The notes under the pieces were generated by a model. That model was not told the origin of the DNA. It ran no database searches and saw only the letters and a program-made list of their open reading frames with translations. A stretch of 36,927 nt of DNA from NCBI GenBank assembly GCA_023271215.1, contig JALPYG010000003.1:1-36927 (forward strand), in the 5' to 3' direction. The stretch is from Dehalococcoidia bacterium. Lineage in GTDB: Bacteria; Chloroflexota; Dehalococcoidia; SZUA-161; SpSt-899. Shown here one piece after another: positions 1 to 9,411 of the stretch (positions are counted from its first letter, which is position 1; each line of letters starts with the position of its first letter). The translations under genes were made by a program, and so were the position numbers.

Positions 1-14
1 CGGTAGGGTTCTTA

Positions 15-33
15 TTGGGGGTCTTACCCCCAA
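15..33. repeat. short perfect hairpin TTGGGGGT-CTT-ACCCCCAA
   Basis: 8-bp perfect inverted repeat with 3-nt loop read directly. Confidence 0.6.
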
Positions 34-114
34 CCCCCGCAAAAGGATGCCATTCATCCCCGTCCAAAGAACGGGGCATTCTGGCATAATCTCGTAAGAT
101 TTTCAATTTCCTGC

Positions 115-143
115 TTGACTTTTGGCGATCTTACAGTTATAAT
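115..143 (+). promoter_or_regulatory. sigma70-type promoter for the IS ORFs (TTGACT-17-TATAAT)
   Basis: TTGACT 115-120, 17-nt spacer, TATAAT 138-143; AGGAGG-type RBS follows. Confidence 0.7.
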
Positions 144-158
144 ACTGTTAGATAGGAG

Positions 159-479
159 GTGATGGTCATGGGGCAAAGGCAACAGATGCGTGCCAAAGCC
201 AGGGGTTTGCGCTCAGAAATGCGAAAGTTGGGGCCAATGCTCCAGGGATCAGTAATCTTGAGGCGGATGAGGTGCGGGAAACCTAACTGCCGTTGTAACC
301 GGGGCTATCCTCACACCTATCTCTGTGTTACTTACAAGGAGAAAGGCAAGACCAAAACAGTGTACGTAAACAAGTCCCTCCAGGCGGAAGCACTTCTGTG
401 GTCTCGCAACTACAAGATGTTTAAAGTACTGCTTAAGGAACATAGCCAGGTAAATCTTGAGATACTGAAAAGTCGCTAA
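159..479 (+). CDS. DUF6788-type small protein, transposase-associated
   Basis: 106 aa; motif RMRCGKPNCRCNRGYPHTYLCVTYKEKGKTKTVYV typical of small proteins encoded next to transposases; lies 24 bp upstream of a transposase. Confidence 0.65.
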   Translation: MMVMGQRQQMRAKARGLRSEMRKLGPMLQGSVILRRMRCGKPNCRCNRGYPHTYLCVTYKEKGKTKTVYVNKSLQAEALLWSRNYKMFKVLLKEHSQVNLEILKSR

Positions 480-503
480 ATATAGTTTTGGGAGGGATTA
501 GAA

Positions 504-1712
504 ATGAGAGAGCTGATAAATAATGGCGAAGCAGTGAAGGATTTTGCCACGGAACTGAGAGGGAAATTAGACGAACATTTCTCCGCTTTGCCAAAGCCGG
601 TACTGAGAAACATAGTAGAGATAGTGATAGCGCTGCTGATACTTCTCCGAACGCCAAGGGGATGGTACGGAAGGCTGACTTTAAATGGGGTAGCCAGATG
701 TATGAGAACCGAAGGGGATATGCACACCAGATACAAAAGGCTGGACAGATTTCTGAGAAATGCAAGATTTGAAACAAGCAAAACTGCCCTTGGATTATTA
801 ATGATAACTCGGGGGAGAAATAACGAAGGGCTTTTTCCTGTTCTTATCGACCAAAGTACGATAGGGGATGTGCAGGTAATAGCAGCCAGTTTTCCGTATG
901 AGGGCAGAGCCATTCCATTTGCTATGAAAACTTTTGAATATGAGAGCATAGCAGTTAGCCAGAATAGAATAGAGAAGGATTTCTTTTCTCAGTTACAGGG
1001 AACCATCGGCAAAGAAAATACCCCGCTTCTTATAATGGACAGGGGGTACGCAGATGTAAAATACATTCTGGAGTTTAACAAAGAGGGAGTGTTGTACATA
1101 ATCCGGGGTTGCAGTAATGTGAAAGTAGAATATAACCAGGGAGGAAAATTGAAGCGGATTAGTCTTGGGAGATTACCTCATAGGCAAGGGCAGGCAAGAA
1201 GATACCGCAATGTTATATACCATGGCAAAGAGAGGGTATTGCTAGATATCATTGTCTACAGAGAAAAGGGGTTCAAGGAACCCTGGTTTCTCATTGTGCC
1301 GGCTGGGACAGAGGAGATTCTGCCAACCGAGGAGGTTGTGAAATGGTACCGGTCAAGAATGAGAATAGAAGTTAAGTTCCGAGATTTTAAATCATATCTG
1401 GGCGTTAGAGGGCTGAAGTTTAAGGTACATAAGGCAGAAAAGATGGGCCGGCTGCTAACCTGTATGGCTATTGTTTATGTGTTACTTATAGTCATGGGTG
1501 GCAGTGACTTGGCCAGACACTTGAGGAAGCGCATAGAAGTATTGCGAACGAAGCGCAGACATGGTACTCGCCGGACGCTGAGTGTGCTCTCTACGGCACT
1601 TTTTATGGCAACAGATTCGTTTTTATTAACTTTGTCCAACCTGATGGCACTTTTAGCTTCCATGCTCAGCTCATCAACAAATGGCCTTTGCTTTCTATTC
1701 TCTCCGGCCTAA
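504..1712 (+). CDS. IS4-like DDE transposase
   Basis: 402 aa; exact Y(2)R(3)E(6)K signature YRSRMRIEVKFRDFK; DDE-like segments LIDQST and LIMDRGYAD. Confidence 0.8.
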   Translation: MRELINNGEAVKDFATELRGKLDEHFSALPKPVLRNIVEIVIALLILLRTPRGWYGRLTLNGVARCMRTEGDMHTRYKRLDRFLRNARFETSKTALGLLMITRGRNNEGLFPVLIDQSTIGDVQVIAASFPYEGRAIPFAMKTFEYESIAVSQNRIEKDFFSQLQGTIGKENTPLLIMDRGYADVKYILEFNKEGVLYIIRGCSNVKVEYNQGGKLKRISLGRLPHRQGQARRYRNVIYHGKERVLLDIIVYREKGFKEPWFLIVPAGTEEILPTEEVVKWYRSRMRIEVKFRDFKSYLGVRGLKFKVHKAEKMGRLLTCMAIVYVLLIVMGGSDLARHLRKRIEVLRTKRRHGTRRTLSVLSTALFMATDSFLLTLSNLMALLASMLSSSTNGLCFLFSPA

Positions 1713-1981
1713 ATGCCTCATTCCTCCGTGAACAGTCATTTCCCCCGTGTCAATTTCTCACTCATATGGTAGAATAGCAGGTGTCTGAGATTGGTTGTTT
1801 CACGCAATTATTGTTGTTGATTGAAATCGCGGTAATTATTGCCGGAACCAAAGTAAACCATGATTTTTGCTAACCATTTCCCCATTCATTGATAGTACAC
1901 TATCTTCGCACTTTGAAGGTAGGACTTGAGGGCATGACCCGCTTCGTGGATAACGGTATACCGTGAATCCGGAGGTGAGCC

Positions 1982-3302
1982 ATGCCCACACTCATTATAT
2001 GCCTGTCCGAGCCTTTGTGCTGGTTCACCGAGAGCTTTCGCGGCTGCTTCAGCCAGCGCCAGTTGAATTACTTCGTAACCGTACTCCTGGGACTGGTGGA
2101 GTGTCAAGAGCGCCGCCCTCTCAGCGGACTGTTGCGCCGGGTCGCAGCATAGGTAAGCTTATCGCGTTTGTCCCGCTTTCTATCCAGGTGGCCCTGGTCG
2201 GAGAGCGAGCCGGCAGCCATGTGGCAGAGTCGATTCCTGAACCCCTGCTTTCGCCGGGGCAAGCTCTGTGAGGAACAGATTTCGAGGGCAAATGGGACCA
2301 TTGATCCAGGCCGAGCATGCCCGCCCTGGCGATGGGCCAGGGATGAAGGGACTGGGCCGGCATCATTCGACGACCGAGAAACGGCGAGTGAAAGGGCATA
2401 GTTTGTTCAGCGGGCTCTATGAACTGCTGCGGCAACGCTGCCCTTTGGCACCACAGATGTACCGCCAGAAGGCCACTTACAAAGCCGAAGGGATACCCTT
2501 CCAAAGCAAGATCAACATGGCAGTAGAGCAAATCCAGAACTTCCAGTCCGTCGAAGGGATCCACACCCATCCGCTCATGGATTGCTGGTACCACTGCAAG
2601 CAAGTGCGAAGGGCAGCCCAAAAGCGAGGCTGGGATGTCGGCGGCGGATTGAGGAGCAACCGTAAGATGCCGATCAACGAAGCCGATGGTGTGCGCCGCT
2701 GGGCGAGCTTAACCGAGTATGCTTGCCTGAGCCGGAATGACTTTGAGCCGGTGGTGTGGCCCTTGCAACAGGGTGGGCGGGTTATTTATGCCCACATCGT
2801 GCGCAGTAAGGTACGCAAATTGGGGGCCTGCCAGGTGCTCATCAGCCGAGAGTCTCTGGATAGGCCAGTGGAGCAGGTCCGTTGCTGGGATACCACCCTG
2901 TTAACCAGATTGTATCCGGAATTCCGCTTCGCTCCACTCCGTATACAATCTTTAGTGTTAAACGCCGATGCTCAGGCAGTGGTCAATGTGCCGGCCATCG
3001 GCTGGGGTATCGAGGTGATGTTTGAAGACAACAAGGACCTGCTGGGCAGTGATCATTATCAAGTCCTCAGTGACAAGGCCATCCTGCGCTTCTGGACACT
3101 GATCGCTTGTATCTCCGTGTTCCTGGACGAGCAACGTGCCCAGATAGAAGCTGGCATGGAGAGCCACGTGACTTCGGGTGATGCCCGCCGAGCTGCCCAC
3201 GACATACACCAACGCAACTTTCTGAGTTGGATTTACCAGCAGTTTTGGGCTGGAGCCACTCCAACTGATGTCTGTGCCTTGTTGAACGCCAATTCTGTCT
3301 AA
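1982..3302 (+). pseudogene. decayed IS4/IS701-like transposase
   Basis: ATG at 1982, in-frame TAG at 2150-2152 with homologous-looking continuation (SLSRLSRFLSRWPWSE...), then a frame change around 2350-2400 into ORF 2268-3302. Confidence 0.7.
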
Positions 3303-3617
3303 AAAGTGCAAAGATAGTGATAGTAGAATAGTGTCTGACTGGTGTCATTAATCACAGTAAGGCGAGAATCTATAGCCCTATTGAGGCGACGGCAACTATC
3401 TTTCTTGATTGCTATATTGGTGTTCTTGAGTAATGGTGAAAATTCTGGGGGATGGCAAGCCTTTTTTAGGGATTGCAACTGTGAGCTAAGTTGAGAAAGA
3501 CGTGTTAAGAAACGGCGCGAGCGTGCAGGCTGTGGATAGGGGTGAGACGTTGTGTTAGAATAAGTGAACGGCAAACTGAAAGCTGTCGGCTGACAACTTC
3601 AAGAAAAGGGATTGAGA

Positions 3618-4091
3618 ATGGAACATCTATGGGCACCGTGGAGGATGGAATATATTCTGGGCGAAAAGGAAAGGGGGTGTATCTTCTGTGAAAAACCGAA
3701 ACAGGATACGGATGCGCAGAATTACATTCTCCATCGGGGTGAGAGAAATTTCTCCATGTTGAACATCTACCCCTATAATCCGGGGCATCTCATGGTAGCG
3801 CCGTACAGGCATGTGGCGAGCCTGGGGGAGATGAACGACGAAGAGCTGCTGGAGCATTTTCGACTGGTAGGCCGGTGTGTTTCGGTGCTCAGAGAGACGG
3901 TCAGCCCCTCCGGCTTCAATATCGGGATAAATCTGGGCAAGGTCGCCGGCGCTGGAGTCGAGGATCACATTCATACTCATATCGTGCCGCGATGGGAAGG
4001 GGACACCAACTTCATGCCGGTTGTATCCCATACGAGGGTTCTGCCCGAAGCTCTGGTCGAAACCTACGCCAGGCTGGTGGCAAAGTTCTGA
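3618..4091 (+). CDS. HIT family hydrolase / AP4A phosphorylase-like
   Basis: N-terminal WAPWRMEYI, CIFC, and HIT-type motif HIHTHIVPRW. Confidence 0.88.
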   Translation: MEHLWAPWRMEYILGEKERGCIFCEKPKQDTDAQNYILHRGERNFSMLNIYPYNPGHLMVAPYRHVASLGEMNDEELLEHFRLVGRCVSVLRETVSPSGFNIGINLGKVAGAGVEDHIHTHIVPRWEGDTNFMPVVSHTRVLPEALVETYARLVAKF

Positions 4092-4207
4092 TGTTCGGAC
4101 CTTCCGCTCATTCTCCTTGACCCGGTGAGGATTATGTGGTAAGATGCGGTATGTCGCTGAATTGGCGCTGCATCAGTATTACGATATATGCCGGCAGAGG
4201 GATTATG

Positions 4208-4236
4208 TTGACATCTCCGGAAATATATGGTACAAT
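4208..4236 (+). promoter_or_regulatory. sigma70-type promoter upstream of paaX-bam (TTGACA-17-TACAAT)
   Basis: TTGACA 4208-4213, exact 17-nt spacer, TACAAT 4231-4236. Confidence 0.75.
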
Positions 4237-4240
4237 GAAT

Positions 4241-4263
4241 TATGGCGGAAAATTAACGCCATA
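4241..4263. promoter_or_regulatory. candidate operator: inverted repeat TATGGCG-N9-CGCCATA
   Basis: 7-bp perfect dyad just downstream of the predicted -10 box, before the regulator gene. Confidence 0.55.
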
Positions 4264-4284
4264 TAAATTATCTGACATATTACC

Positions 4285-5154
4285 ATGTGGGATCTCGCTA
4301 TGAGTAAGCTTCGTCCGCAATCAGCCATGCTTACGCTCTACGGCGATTATGTCCTCCCTCGCGGGGGCGAATGCGGCATTGGCAGCCTGATAAAACTGCT
4401 GGGCAATTTTGGGTTGTCCAGTCAGGCTATCCGCTCAGCGGTGTCGAGAATGTGCCGCGCCGATATACTCAAGGCGAGGCGAGCGGGCCGGAGAAGCTAC
4501 TATTCACTGACGGAGAATGGTCATCAACTATTGACGAAAGGTGCCCGGCGCATCTTTGAACGGAAGAACAACCACTGGGATGGAGGCTGGAGTATTGTCG
4601 TCTACTCCATCCCCGAACCAAGGCGGCAGGCAAGGGACAAGCTGCGCCTTGAGTTGGGTTGGATGGGATACGGTGCCCTGAGCGAGGCTACCTGGATCTC
4701 ACCCTATGACTTGACCAATGAAGTGGAAGATCTGGTGGATAGACTTCAGATCAGGGAGCACGTCCAGATATTTCGGGCCAGACTGATGAGTTCCGAGTGG
4801 GGCGGGGGCTCAGGACTCAGTACTCAGGACTCGGTACTCGTTGCCCGCTGCTGGGATTTAGACCGGATTCATCAGAAGTATGCCGATTTCATAGCCAAGT
4901 ACCGTCCCAGGCTCGAAGATCACGGGAGGCGTCTTAAGGCCGGAGAAGCTATCCCCCCCAGCGAGTGCTTCGTGGAGAGATTTACTCTGATTCACGAATA
5001 CCGCAAGTTTCCCTTCTTTGATCCCGATCTACCCCGGGGGCTCTTACCGGAGAGCTGGCTGCGCCCTGAAGCTGCAGCCTTATTCCATGAATACCATGGC
5101 CTGCTGGCGGAGAAGGCCAACGAGTACTTTGACTCGGTGTTTAAGGAGTACTGA
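4285..5154 (+). CDS. PaaX family transcriptional regulator
   Basis: N-terminal winged-helix MLTLYGDYVLPRGGECGIGSLIKLLGNFGLSSQAIRSAVSRM plus PaaX-type central and C-terminal segments. Confidence 0.85.
   Translation: MWDLAMSKLRPQSAMLTLYGDYVLPRGGECGIGSLIKLLGNFGLSSQAIRSAVSRMCRADILKARRAGRRSYYSLTENGHQLLTKGARRIFERKNNHWDGGWSIVVYSIPEPRRQARDKLRLELGWMGYGALSEATWISPYDLTNEVEDLVDRLQIREHVQIFRARLMSSEWGGGSGLSTQDSVLVARCWDLDRIHQKYADFIAKYRPRLEDHGRRLKAGEAIPPSECFVERFTLIHEYRKFPFFDPDLPRGLLPESWLRPEAAALFHEYHGLLAEKANEYFDSVFKEY
4807..4840. repeat. heptamer array (ACTCAGN/ACTCGGN type) inside paaX
   Basis: ggctca ggactca gtactca ggactcg gtactcg. Confidence 0.85.
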
Positions 5155-7128
5155 ATGAGGTACGCAGAGACAGGGTTTAATTTAGAAATTGATCTTACCC
5201 GAGGAAACATCGAGAGGGTAGCAACTGACCCAGGAGACACCGAGCTTTATCTTGGGGGCCTGGGGACGAACGCCAAGATATTGTGGGATAGGGTTCCCCC
5301 TGAAGTTGAACCCTTTTCTCCTGATAATCTACTGATATTTGCCGCCGGTCTTTTATGTGGCACACCTGCTATCGGCTGTAATCGTACCATTGTTTCTACC
5401 ATTTCTCCTCAGACTTTGTTAATGGCATATTCAATGATGGGGGGTTTTTGGGCGCCGGAATTGAAGTATGCCGGTTATGACAAAGTGATCGTTCGCGGCA
5501 AGTCCCCGGATCTGGTTTATTTATGGATAAACGATGACGAAGTAGAAATACGTGATGCCTCTCATTTGCAGGGTAAAGGTGCTATTGAAACTGCAGAACT
5601 TATTAAAGAGGAGTTGAATGAGCCGAAAGCCCAGGTGGCGGCTATCGGCCTGGCCGGTGAAAACAGGGTCTATTTTGCTTCCATCGAGCAGGGCAGGGCC
5701 AGTGCCAGCCGAGGCGGAATAGGGGCCGTTATGGGGGACAAAGGGTTAAAGGCGATAGCTGTTCGTGGAAGAAAGGACGTCAATATTGCCCGACCGGTTG
5801 AATACCTGGAGCTTTGCAACGAAGTGCTGCAATACATCAAATGGCGAAATGAAAATCCAATCCCGGGAGTAATACCCATTTTAGCCGGGCTTGGCTCACC
5901 GCAGGAGATGAAAATCCATGATGAGAAGTGGCACACCGAGAATTTTATGTGGGGAAATTCACGCGTCCGCAAAAAAGGTTTCTGGAACAAGGAAGTCGAA
6001 GAGAAGTGGACGGAGACCATGGAAAATGCGCGGACGCGGCTAATAAGTTGCTATAACTGTCCGATGAAATGCGGGGCCACAATTTCCGTCCCGGGACTTC
6101 CAACATACATGATGAAATGCTTCTCGAAACTGACGTATACAATGGCAGCATTTTCAGACCTGGATTTTGGTTTAAGAATCGCTCAACGTGCCACGGAGTA
6201 TGGAGTGGACGCATACTCGACCCCGCAAGTTATGGCCTTCGCCCTTGAGCTTTACGAAAACGGCATTCTTACTGACGATGACATGTCGGGAATGCCGTCC
6301 GATAACGAGGGGAGATTCTACTGGTTACTTGACAGGATTGTTCGGCGGGAAGGGATAGGAGATGTTTTGGCCAATGGTACGTATTGGGCGGCCCAACAGA
6401 TTGGTAAGGGCGCAGAGGAATATGCTCATAATAATATTAAGAAACATGAGCAACTGCCTCTCAAGCTATCAATGCTGAATCCCATTTATTTCCTTATGTA
6501 TGCTACCGGCGAGAAGATAAACATTACCCAGATTGAAGGGCAGTTCCCCCAGACGCCTTTTCCTACGAGAGAGGAGAGAGAAGAGTTTGTAAAGGATTGG
6601 ATCCAGGTTCCTGATGAAAAGTTTAAGCAATATTTTTTGGATTGGGAACTACGAGGAGAAAACTCGATCCCCTATTACCCAACTGTTCCAATGACTTGCG
6701 ACATTGTTGACTGGCAAGAGAAGATGCACTATATTGATGATGCCCTCGGCATGTGCGCCGGGTTATCATCATTCCCCCTGAAGCCTCCCTATCATATCCA
6801 CAATTACCCGAGATTTATCTCATCAGGGGCCGGGATCGATATGGATGAAGCCAAACTAACGCAAGCAGCCAAGAGATACCGAACTTTAGTTAGGGCCGTT
6901 AACATAAGAAGAGGCATGAGGAGGGCTGATGACAAGCCGCCTGAAAACCATTGGAAGAAAAGATTCCCCGAGCTTGAAGCTCAGCTCTTAGATGAGTATT
7001 ACAAATTTAAGGGGTGGAATAACCAGGGTATTCCTACCAAAGAGTCTTTACACGAATTGGCTTTGGATTACGTTAGCGAAGACTTCCTGCGGAGGGGCAT
7101 CTTGACAGATAATGAAGGTATTCCGTAA
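5155..7128 (+). CDS. bamB: AOR-family tungsten enzyme, class II benzoyl-CoA reductase active-site subunit BamB
   Basis: 657 aa; MRYAETGFNLEIDLTRGNIERV, LGGLGTNAKILWDRVPPEVEPFSPDNLL, SCYNCPMKCGATI; recognised as BamB-like; followed by a bamC-I-like gene order. Confidence 0.82.
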   Translation: MRYAETGFNLEIDLTRGNIERVATDPGDTELYLGGLGTNAKILWDRVPPEVEPFSPDNLLIFAAGLLCGTPAIGCNRTIVSTISPQTLLMAYSMMGGFWAPELKYAGYDKVIVRGKSPDLVYLWINDDEVEIRDASHLQGKGAIETAELIKEELNEPKAQVAAIGLAGENRVYFASIEQGRASASRGGIGAVMGDKGLKAIAVRGRKDVNIARPVEYLELCNEVLQYIKWRNENPIPGVIPILAGLGSPQEMKIHDEKWHTENFMWGNSRVRKKGFWNKEVEEKWTETMENARTRLISCYNCPMKCGATISVPGLPTYMMKCFSKLTYTMAAFSDLDFGLRIAQRATEYGVDAYSTPQVMAFALELYENGILTDDDMSGMPSDNEGRFYWLLDRIVRREGIGDVLANGTYWAAQQIGKGAEEYAHNNIKKHEQLPLKLSMLNPIYFLMYATGEKINITQIEGQFPQTPFPTREEREEFVKDWIQVPDEKFKQYFLDWELRGENSIPYYPTVPMTCDIVDWQEKMHYIDDALGMCAGLSSFPLKPPYHIHNYPRFISSGAGIDMDEAKLTQAAKRYRTLVRAVNIRRGMRRADDKPPENHWKKRFPELEAQLLDEYYKFKGWNNQGIPTKESLHELALDYVSEDFLRRGILTDNEGIP

Positions 7129-7140
7129 TTACCCAGGTTG

Positions 7141-7169
7141 TCAGGCCTGCGGCCGGGGGGCAGGCCTGA
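7141..7169. repeat. hairpin TCAGGCCTG-N11-CAGGCCTGA between bamB and bamC
   Basis: 9-bp perfect inverted repeat. Confidence 0.65.
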
Positions 7170-7193
7170 GTAGTTATGTGGAGGGAGTGAACC

Positions 7194-7739
7194 GTGCAGG
7201 GTAAGAAAAAAACGAAAATAGTCAAAACAATAAAAATTGATCTTGATAAATGCAATGGTTGTCGGGCCTGTGAGGTAATCTGCTCCGCCTTCCACGCTAC
7301 CCCGAAATATAGCAGCACTAATCCGGCGAGGGCTCGTATTCGGGTGATTCATGACCCACTTAAAGACGTATACGTTCCTGTATACGCGGGTGAGTATACC
7401 GCAGCCGAATGTAACGGCAGAGACAAATATGTGATTGACGGAAAGGAATACGACGAGTGTGCCTTCTGCAGGGCCTCCTGTCCATCCAGGGACCTTTTCA
7501 AAGAACCCGATTCCGGTCTCCCCCTGAAATGCGATATGTGTGAAGACGATCCGCCGCAAAAAGAGCCCTTGTGTGTTCAGTGGTGCTTAAATGATGCCCT
7601 GACTTACGAAGAAAGGGAAGAGGAAGTAGAGGAAGAAGTGGAGCAGGCGGAGATGGAGATCGGATTGGAAGCATTGGCAAACAAATATGGCCTGGGCAAG
7701 ATAATGGATACCGTCGCCCGAATGTCCATGTCGCGGTGA
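7194..7739 (+). CDS. bamC: BamC-like iron-sulfur electron transfer subunit
   Basis: CNGCRACEVIC, CAFCRASC and CDMCEDD cysteine clusters; immediately follows bamB; GTG start. Confidence 0.78.
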   Translation: MQGKKKTKIVKTIKIDLDKCNGCRACEVICSAFHATPKYSSTNPARARIRVIHDPLKDVYVPVYAGEYTAAECNGRDKYVIDGKEYDECAFCRASCPSRDLFKEPDSGLPLKCDMCEDDPPQKEPLCVQWCLNDALTYEEREEEVEEEVEQAEMEIGLEALANKYGLGKIMDTVARMSMSR

Positions 7740-7754
7740 TTAGTGAATAGTAAG

Positions 7755-7887
7755 TTGACATTGTCAGATTAGGTGGACGCCAATGAATTTCTTTCTGTCA
7801 TTGCGAGCGGAGCGAAGCAATCTCTTTTCTAGAGATTGCTCCGTCGCTTGCGCTCCTCGCAATGACACGGAAATGTGACAATGTCAA
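7755..7887. mobile_element. MITE-like nested palindromic element
   Basis: outer exact 12-bp inverted repeats TTGACATTGTCA (7755-7766) / TGACAATGTCAA (7876-7887) enclosing an inner palindrome 7796-7867 (TGTCATTGCGAGCGGAGCG...CGCTCCTCGCAATGACA). Confidence 0.7.
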
Positions 7888-7888
7888 G

Positions 7889-7967
7889 GTAATTAGTGAT
7901 TAGTAATCAGCAACTAGCTCGTACCACCAATCACCAATCACCAGTCACTCGATCACCAATCACCCGT
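7889..7967. repeat. heptamer tandem array (AATTAGT / ACCAATC types)
   Basis: aattagt gattagt aatcagc aactagc ... accaatc accaatc accagtc ... accaatc. Confidence 0.75.
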
Positions 7968-7990
7968 CCGAAGAGGATCAAAGAAAGATA

Positions 7991-9145
7991 ATGGAGAATG
8001 TAGCCGACTACAGAGAGATCGTAGAGGTCATAAGAGGAAGTGGTGGAGAAGCCCTGAAGAGATGCTTTCAATGCGGATTATGCGATGTTGTTTGTCCCTG
8101 GAATAGGGTTAGAGCCTTTAGTATGCGCAAGATGGTCCGAGAGGCTACGTTCGGTTTGACGGAGATAGAAAGTGAAGAGATATGGCGTTGTACTACCTGC
8201 GGAAGATGCCCTCAGCAGTGCCCCAGGGACGTAAAGCAGATAGATGACGTGGTAGCGCTCAGGAGGATCGCCACCGAAAACAGGGTGTTTCCTACTTCGG
8301 TCCGCTCTATCCATACCGTGAGCGCCGGTCTTGCTACCGGTAACCCTTTCGGTGAAGAACCGGCAAAGAGGGCCGATTGGGCAAAGGGTCTGTCTGTAAA
8401 AACGTTCGTCGAAGGGACGGAAGTTTTATATTTCCCCGGTTGCTACCTCTGCTATGACCCAAGATTAAAGAAGGTGGCTCAAGCCACAGCTAATATCCTG
8501 AACAGGGCCGGGGTAGATTTCGGGATACTGGGTGTCAAGGAGAATTGCTGTGGAGAAAGCATTCGCAAGACAGGCAATGAGGAATTATTCAAACACTTAG
8601 CCAGAGAAAACATCAAAACTTTTATCGAAAACGGGGTGATGAAAATCCTTGTTTCTTCCCCTCATTGTTACCACACATTCAAGAACGAGTATCCTGAATT
8701 CAAGGTGAACTTTGAGGTGGTTCATATCTCCCAATATTTATTCGAGCTCATTAATGAGGGAAGGCTTGAGCTCACCAGGGAGTATGGAAAGAAAGTTACC
8801 TGGCACGACCCATGTTACCTGGGTCGTCATAATGGCATATATGACGAACCCCGGGAGGTCTTAAAGAAGATACCTGGTTTACAGTTGAATGAGATGCCTG
8901 ATTCGCTGGAAGATAGTCTCTGTTGCGGAGGGGGAGGAGGCAGGATTTGGATGGAAACTCCAAAGGGTGAAAGATTCTCCGATCTCAGATTAGAACAAGC
9001 TATCGGGGTCGGGGCTGAGGTACTGGTTACTTCCTGCCCATATTGCATCAGCAATTTTGAGGATAGCAAATTAACCCTGGATGTCGGTGAAGGCATAGAG
9101 ATTAAGGACATCACGGAGATTCTGCAAGTGCAGACTGAAGGCTGA
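7991..9145 (+). CDS. bamD: BamD-like HdrD/CCG-domain (Fe-S)-binding protein
   Basis: CFQCGLCDVVCPW, CTTCGRCPQQCPRD, and two CCG-type motifs (ENCCGES, SLCCGGGGGR). Confidence 0.78.
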   Translation: MENVADYREIVEVIRGSGGEALKRCFQCGLCDVVCPWNRVRAFSMRKMVREATFGLTEIESEEIWRCTTCGRCPQQCPRDVKQIDDVVALRRIATENRVFPTSVRSIHTVSAGLATGNPFGEEPAKRADWAKGLSVKTFVEGTEVLYFPGCYLCYDPRLKKVAQATANILNRAGVDFGILGVKENCCGESIRKTGNEELFKHLARENIKTFIENGVMKILVSSPHCYHTFKNEYPEFKVNFEVVHISQYLFELINEGRLELTREYGKKVTWHDPCYLGRHNGIYDEPREVLKKIPGLQLNEMPDSLEDSLCCGGGGGRIWMETPKGERFSDLRLEQAIGVGAEVLVTSCPYCISNFEDSKLTLDVGEGIEIKDITEILQVQTEG

Positions 9146-9149
9146 AGGG
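9132..9149. repeat. heptamer array carrying the bamD stop codon
   Basis: agactga aggctga agg. Confidence 0.6.
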
Positions 9150-9184
9150 TCTAGCCTTTGCGTTCTGCACTTTGAAATTCCGTA

Positions 9185-9222
9185 ACCGTTCACGGTTTAC
9201 AGTTATCGGTTCACGGTTGATG
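9185..9222. repeat. heptamer array (CGGTTCA type)
   Basis: ccgttca cggttta cagttat cggttca cggttga. Confidence 0.75.
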
Positions 9223-9334
9223 AATGCATAAAAGCAAGAGGTTCGAAGGATTGTTGATTGTCAAAGGTGTTTACCGTAAACCGTTTTCAATATCCAAAAT
9301 GCTTCAATCGTTGCATAGTTTATTGAAAAAACTG

Positions 9335-9411
9335 TGAACCTTGAATGTTGAACCATCAACCATGAACCATGAACCATCAACCATGAACCATCAACCATCA
9401 ACCGTGAAAGG
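9335..9411. repeat. heptamer array, 11 consecutive units, at the fdhD start
   Basis: tgaacct tgaatgt tgaacca tcaacca tgaacca tgaacca tcaacca tgaacca tcaacca tcaaccg tgaaagg. Confidence 0.95.

Noticed and set aside
2150-2152. In-frame TAG read as pyrrolysine or other recoding
   Set aside because: The same gene also needs a frameshift and sits beside other IS debris, so a pseudogene is simpler
5155-7128. Generic aldehyde:ferredoxin oxidoreductase
   Set aside because: Sequence and the downstream BamC-I-like gene order fit BamB more specifically
9335-9411. CRISPR-like array
   Set aside because: Units are contiguous 7-mers without spacers; no cas genes in the window
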